Assembly: GCA_000497125.2 (NCBI GenBank)
Contig: CM035322.1
Location: 1,248,001 to 1,312,000 of the forward strand
DNA: 64,000 bases
Reading direction: 5' to 3'
DNA from: Spironucleus salmonicida
Lineage: Eukaryota; Fornicata; Diplomonadida; Hexamitidae
The notes under the pieces are model-generated. The model had not been told where the DNA came from, ran no database searches, and was given only the letters and a program-made list of their open reading frames with translations. A program made the position numbers and the translations under genes. Shown here in pieces: positions 58,782-64,000 of the stretch (the first letter of the stretch is position 1; each line of letters starts with the position of its first letter).

Positions 58782-59399
58782 TCGAAATAATATATGAATC
58801 AATATATAATAACGGCTTCCACTTACATCTGAAATTAAACATAGAATGCCTGCACATTCACTGCAATGATTTCCACCATTATTGACTCCTATGTACAATT
58901 CAACGATGCAAAATTCTATCCCACAAATTGATTTTATTATCCGTTGATTGTGTTAGCTCAACTTTGTTACTGCATTTAAGTCTTATAGGCAACATTGTTG
59001 AAGCCCTTAATATTTGTGAAGATTTGAAGCCATGATCGTAATTTCACATTAGTAACTAACGCAATAGTGTCCTTTTAGGCTTATAGAAATATATGATATA
59101 TAGAAAACAAATGACAGGTGGTTCCAGTTAAAATAATGGCCTTAATTTATATTTAAGCTTCATACTGGAGAAAAGTTAGAGTTTTTCATTTTATTTATTT
59201 ATACTAGCCGTTTATGAAATTTATATCGTACTCCTGACTGGCACTCGTAATTTTCGATATTTAATCATCATTTTATCTGTGCCTCCAATGATAGAGCTTA
59301 AACACTACTGTTACATTTTTTGTTCTTTGGCAATTTTCTCAAACCGATGAATTTATCCTGCTACACACCTTCACACCCTCAGCATCAGTTGAGGAGCGC

Positions 59400-59600
59400 G
59401 TGATCCGGCCGCTGCTGGACTGCACGCAGGGGGACGTGCTGGCATTCACCGGTGCGTTCGCGGTGGAATTCGTGAGCTCCGACGCAGCCGAGTGCGACTT
59501 CGCTGCACGGGGAGGTGGAAAGGAGAGCGAAAGGGGGAGAATCCGGCGGTTCCTAGACGGGCGCGACTACGGCTGGTTCGCGGAAATGGGCTATGAATGA
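59400..59600 (+). pseudogene. TtcA-like 3' fragment, unit 7
   Basis: Same 67-codon fragment as in unit 2. Confidence 0.85.
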
Positions 59601-59613
59601 GAAACGGGTACAA

Positions 59614-59964
59614 TCACTTGTTGGAGGAATACTTGGAGATGGCAGACTCGGCGTGAGACTGGGCGGCCTTGTAGAGCTCACCACCGTTAAGCACGAGTTT
59701 GGCGGCAGCGGTGATCTGGGACTTACCAATGGTGTTACGGTGGTGCTGTCTGGCGATCTGGGAGGCTTCGGAGGCGATTCTCTCGAAGAGATCGTTGACC
59801 ATGGAGTTCATGGCGGCCATGCACTGCTTGGAGACACCACAGTCAGCGTCCTTGCCCTGGAAGGCATCAGAGGCCTTGAGAACCTTGAGGATGTAGGTAC
59901 CATAGGTCTCTACTCTCTTCATCTTACGGGTAGCTTTGGCTTCAGGGGCGGATCCAAGGGACAT
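59614..59964 (-). CDS. H2B: histone H2B, array copy 7
   Basis: Translation identical to copy 1. Confidence 0.97.
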   Translation of the reverse strand: MSLGSAPEAKATRKMKRVETYGTYILKVLKASDAFQGKDADCGVSKQCMAAMNSMVNDLFERIASEASQIARQHHRNTIGKSQITAAAKLVLNGGELYKAAQSHAESAISKYSSNK

Positions 59965-60191
59965 TTTAAATAGTGGAGTGGAAATGCCAATCTAGGCACC
60001 TGGGCCTAGTCACTTGCGCAGGCTCACTTTTGCGAAATCACTATACTCCACATTATTATATTGCATATACCTCGTATACTCGGGAGAAAGCGAAATAGCC
60101 CAAAGATGGCTGAGTCTACTTTTGTGTACACTTCATCCTACAACGGCGACTTAATGACTTCGCACCTAGGCAGGCAGCCTCCAGTGGTCAG

Positions 60192-61031
60192 TCAGATAGC
60201 ACGATCTCTGATGCTCTACCACGCCATTAACTCACAAATCACGCTGCCGGCGACACACCTGGCGCGCGTGCTCAAGGTGTACACGAACGCAGCATCGCAT
60301 AGCGGGTCGATTTCACACAGCAGCTGGTTCTTTAAGACTACAGCCCCTGTCTCAAGTAGACCTAACAGCAGTCCAGATACAGGCGCACATACGCTGAGCT
60401 GGCCTCGGCGATGGGTCACAGCATCCATTTTTCGGTTGAGGCACTCGCCGGACTCTGTCTACAGGCCCCCCTCATCAGACTCAATGACTCCTATCGGGTC
60501 TCCTATTTTTACAAACTCTCCAATCCCTCGTTTTGCTGTCCACCTCCCGCCGATCTCAGCGCGGGCCTCGCGTTCGAATGAATATCCACCGATTAGCTCT
60601 GGCTCCGACATTTTCTACTGTTTCTAGCGTGTTCCCGCATAGCGCCCCGACTTTTAGATTACAATACTGGCCGTTAGACCCTCTATTCCCCAATTGGTTG
60701 AAATTGTCACCCCTTGGAATTTGAATTGGGTGGGTGCGGTGTTAACAACAATATCATATTAGATATCGGATAGAAACTTAGACGAACTCGTCAAAACCGG
60801 TATAATATTGTCCACTAGGGCCTTGTTAAGCTGTTCTAGCGTCGTTACCCGACGTGCAGTTACCCCCTCTACCTCGAATCCTCCTACAAAAACCGCTTAG
60901 CAAAAGCTTTTCATTCGCTTTAGCGAAGTGGGATGATCTAGTTCTAGGCAGAATGCTGTGATTTATAACCGGGACAGGTAGATGGTCACGGCAGTGCCAA
61001 CCTCTCCCGCACCGATTACAAGGACTCTCAT
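60192..61031 (-). CDS. EF2563/YqeB-family protein, array copy 7
   Basis: Same sequence as copy 1 as far as compared. Confidence 0.8.
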
Positions 61032-61649
61032 TCGAAATAATATATGAATCAATATATAATAACGGCTTCCACTTACATCTGAAATTAAACATAGAATGCC
61101 TGCACATTCACTGCAATGATTTCCACCATTATTGACTCCTATGTACAATTCAACGATGCAAAATTCTATCCCACAAATTGATTTTATTATCCGTTGATTG
61201 TGTTAGCTCAACTTTGTTACTGCATTTAAGTCTTATAGGCAACATTGTTGAAGCCCTTAATATTTGTGAAGATTTGAAGCCATGATCGTAATTTCACATT
61301 AGTAACTAACGCAATAGTGTCCTTTTAGGCTTATAGAAATATATGATATATAGAAAACAAATGACAGGTGGTTCCAGTTAAAATAATGGCCTTAATTTAT
61401 ATTTAAGCTTCATACTGGAGAAAAGTTAGAGTTTTTCATTTTATTTATTTATACTAGCCGTTTATGAAATTTATATCGTACTCCTGACTGGCACTCGTAA
61501 TTTTCGATATTTAATCATCATTTTATCTGTGCCTCCAATGATAGAGCTTAAACACTACTGTTACATTTTTTGTTCTTTGGCAATTTTCTCAAACCGATGA
61601 ATTTATCCTGCTACACACCTTCACACCCTCAGCATCAGTTGAGGAGCGC

Positions 61650-61850
61650 GTGATCCGGCCGCTGCTGGACTGCACGCAGGGGGACGTGCTGGCATTCACC
61701 GGTGCGTTCGCGGTGGAATTCGTGAGCTCCGACGCAGCCGAGTGCGACTTCGCTGCACGGGGAGGTGGAAAGGAGAGCGAAAGGGGGAGAATCCGGCGGT
61801 TCCTAGACGGGCGCGACTACGGCTGGTTCGCGGAAATGGGCTATGAATGA
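61650..61850 (+). pseudogene. TtcA-like 3' fragment, unit 8
   Basis: Same 67-codon fragment as in unit 2. Confidence 0.85.
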
Positions 61851-61863
61851 GAAACGGGTACAA

Positions 61864-62214
61864 TCACTTGTTGGAGGAATACTTGGAGATGGCAGACTCG
61901 GCGTGAGACTGGGCGGCCTTGTAGAGCTCACCACCGTTAAGCACGAGTTTGGCGGCAGCGGTGATCTGGGACTTACCAATGGTGTTACGGTGGTGCTGTC
62001 TGGCGATCTGGGAGGCTTCGGAGGCGATTCTCTCGAAGAGATCGTTGACCATGGAGTTCATGGCGGCCATGCACTGCTTGGAGACACCACAGTCAGCGTC
62101 CTTGCCCTGGAAGGCATCAGAGGCCTTGAGAACCTTGAGGATGTAGGTACCATAGGTCTCTACTCTCTTCATCTTACGGGTAGCTTTGGCTTCAGGGGCG
62201 GATCCAAGGGACAT
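61864..62214 (-). CDS. H2B: histone H2B, array copy 8
   Basis: Translation identical to copy 1. Confidence 0.97.
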   Translation of the reverse strand: MSLGSAPEAKATRKMKRVETYGTYILKVLKASDAFQGKDADCGVSKQCMAAMNSMVNDLFERIASEASQIARQHHRNTIGKSQITAAAKLVLNGGELYKAAQSHAESAISKYSSNK

Positions 62215-62441
62215 TTTAAATAGTGGAGTGGAAATGCCAATCTAGGCACCTGGGCCTAGTCACTTGCGCAGGCTCACTTTTGCGAAATCACTATACTCCA
62301 CATTATTATATTGCATATACCTCGTATACTCGGGAGAAAGCGAAATAGCCCAAAGATGGCTGAGTCTACTTTTGTGTACACTTCATCCTACAACGGCGAC
62401 TTAATGACTTCGCACCTAGGCAGGCAGCCTCCAGTGGTCAG

Positions 62442-63281
62442 TCAGATAGCACGATCTCTGATGCTCTACCACGCCATTAACTCACAAATCACGCTGCCGG
62501 CGACACACCTGGCGCGCGTGCTCAAGGTGTACACGAACGCAGCATCGCATAGCGGGTCGATTTCACACAGCAGCTGGTTCTTTAAGACTACAGCCCCTGT
62601 CTCAAGTAGACCTAACAGCAGTCCAGATACAGGCGCACATACGCTGAGCTGGCCTCGGCGATGGGTCACAGCATCCATTTTTCGGTTGAGGCACTCGCCG
62701 GACTCTGTCTACAGGCCCCCCTCATCAGACTCAATGACTCCTATCGGGTCTCCTATTTTTACAAACTCTCCAATCCCTCGTTTTGCTGTCCACCTCCCGC
62801 CGATCTCAGCGCGGGCCTCGCGTTCGAATGAATATCCACCGATTAGCTCTGGCTCCGACATTTTCTACTGTTTCTAGCGTGTTCCCGCATAGCGCCCCGA
62901 CTTTTAGATTACAATACTGGCCGTTAGACCCTCTATTCCCCAATTGGTTGAAATTGTCACCCCTTGGAATTTGAATTGGGTGGGTGCGGTGTTAACAACA
63001 ATATCATATTAGATATCGGATAGAAACTTAGACGAACTCGTCAAAACCGGTATAATATTGTCCACTAGGGCCTTGTTAAGCTGTTCTAGCGTCGTTACCC
63101 GACGTGCAGTTACCCCCTCTACCTCGAATCCTCCTACAAAAACCGCTTAGCAAAAGCTTTTCATTCGCTTTAGCGAAGTGGGATGATCTAGTTCTAGGCA
63201 GAATGCTGTGATTTATAACCGGGACAGGTAGATGGTCACGGCAGTGCCAACCTCTCCCGCACCGATTACAAGGACTCTCAT
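62442..63281 (-). CDS. EF2563/YqeB-family protein, array copy 8
   Basis: Complete coding region. Only about 40-50 bp of the usual upstream spacer remains before unit similarity ends at 63321-63330, so its promoter region differs from that of copies 1-7 and is shared with the divergent gene at 63348. Confidence 0.8.
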
Positions 63282-63347
63282 TCGAAATAATATATGAATC
63301 AATATATAATAACGGCTTCCAGTTACATCTCGTAATTTTTTTAGAAA

Positions 63348-63839
63348 ATGATAAGCTCAAATGATTTATACTTGTCTCATCCAAATATATTTAGAAAAGG
63401 AAAAATCTATACTCATATGTTAAAGTAATATAGATCTTACTATGAATAGTTTGTTTTACCAGATTGTTGGGTATCTATTTTTGATAAAAACTGTTTTTAT
63501 TAAGATCCTTAAAATATACGATTTTTATTAAAGTAACATTCTTTATAGTATAGAAAAGGTTAAGTAACTTCACATATGTTGTATCATTAAACAATAGCTA
63601 TGGATAATTTTACGATTCCAGAATTATTCAACCAATATCTTCAAAATGATACAACAGCAAAAATACATAAATCGATAAAACAAACTGTATAACAATTTAC
63701 AAAATTTGAATCAAAAAGTAAAAATATTAAAAAACATGATGAAAACTTGACTCCAAAATCGGAACATTTAGATACTTAAGAAAAAAATCATAAAAAGCAT
63801 ATGATTAAAGATTTTTATTAAACTCATATTAAATCATGA
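63348..63839 (+). CDS. hypothetical protein, 163 aa
   Basis: ATG 63348 to TGA 63837-63839, just outside the array. The translation is hydrophilic and basic: MISSNDLYLSHPNIFRKGKI, then FVLPDCWVSIFDKNCFYQDP and a Lys/His-rich tail (KKHDENLTPKSEHLDT, HKKHMIKDFYQTHIKS). No family recognised. The first 17 codons are close to the array edge, and the ATG lies about 20 bp beyond the last repeat base, so its promoter must include repeat-derived sequence. No gene is seen from 63840 to the window end. Confidence 0.55.
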
Positions 63840-64000
63840 CGTGAATGCAATTATTTAATATTAATATCAAATAACAGTATGTTATTTTTTTATTTTATCC
63901 TTTGAATTCATGGTGAATTTATTATATGAGTTGTAATAAAGACGCAACAAATTCATATGCATAAAAATAATGCTAATAATAAATAATTTGGGCATTTACT

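Larger units (their letters stand above)
45900..63330. repeat. tandem array, 2,250-bp unit, 7 full copies plus partial eighth
   Basis: Units begin at 45900, 48150, 50400, 52650, 54900, 57150, 59400 and 61650, exactly 2,250 bp apart. Each holds a 3' fragment of the TtcA-like gene, an H2B gene, a YqeB-family gene and about 618 bp of non-coding sequence. The left edge lies inside the intact TtcA-like gene. The right edge lies in the eighth unit, about 40 bp upstream of its YqeB gene, where similarity stops at 63321-63330. The only internal difference I noticed is one base in unit 3 (A at 51644, G elsewhere). Confidence 0.97.

Noticed and set aside
45900-63330. Array as a CRISPR or satellite repeat
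   Set aside because: The unit is 2.25 kb with complete genes and no short repeat-spacer structure; it is a gene-bearing tandem duplication.

Overview
The window reads as nuclear DNA of a eukaryote with a reassigned genetic code. Dozens of TAA and TAG codons lie inside conserved protein cores (AAA ATPase, V-ATPase subunit B, PPP phosphatase, WNK kinase), mostly at positions where glutamine is expected. TGA is the only codon that ends the recognisable genes. This TAR=Gln code, the very short intergenic gaps, the lack of clear introns and the AT-rich background point to a hexamitid diplomonad (Hexamita, Spironucleus or Trepomonas type). Ciliates and some oxymonads share the code and are not strictly excluded. 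All gene calls below were made by reading TAA/TAG as Gln and TGA as stop. Most genes are invisible to a standard-code ORF search, and most standard-code ORFs here are shadows.

Layout. 1-11.3 kb: the end of an NVL/Rix7-like AAA ATPase, a hypothetical protein, a small cystatin-like secreted protein, an ankyrin protein, an ENT-type nucleoside transporter, an SF3B3/DDB1/CPSF-A family protein, three small unknowns and a tRNA-Ser(CGA). 11.6-23 kb: two very large divergent genes, a 1978-residue protein with a possible N-terminal beta-propeller on the minus strand and a 1492-residue (or about 1797-residue, if two TGAs are passed) protein on the plus strand. 23.1-29.4 kb: a basic-tailed unknown, a fusion of an Hsp70/actin-fold domain with an RBR-like zinc-finger tail, and a helical unknown.

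29,439-35,811: a large inverted repeat with two arms of 2,646 bp around a 1,081-bp AT-rich spacer (mirror relation x <-> 65,250-x). It duplicates the 3' end of the helical gene, a polytopic membrane protein and a coiled-coil protein. 36-45 kb: split minus-strand ORFs, a PP2A/PP4/PP6-like phosphatase, a WNK kinase, several small unknowns, a TFIIB-like zinc-ribbon protein, V-ATPase subunit B with a large insertion, and a bacterial-type TtcA-like PP-loop protein.

45,900-63,330: a head-to-tail tandem array with a 2,250-bp unit (seven full copies and a partial eighth). Each unit carries a 67-codon 3' fragment of the TtcA-like gene, a histone H2B gene and a gene of the bacterial EF2563/YqeB family (selenium-dependent molybdenum hydroxylase system). 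Only one base difference was noticed among the copies. The co-amplification of H2B with a bacterial molybdoenzyme-maturation family gene is the most unusual thing in the window. A small hypothetical gene lies beyond the array at the right edge.
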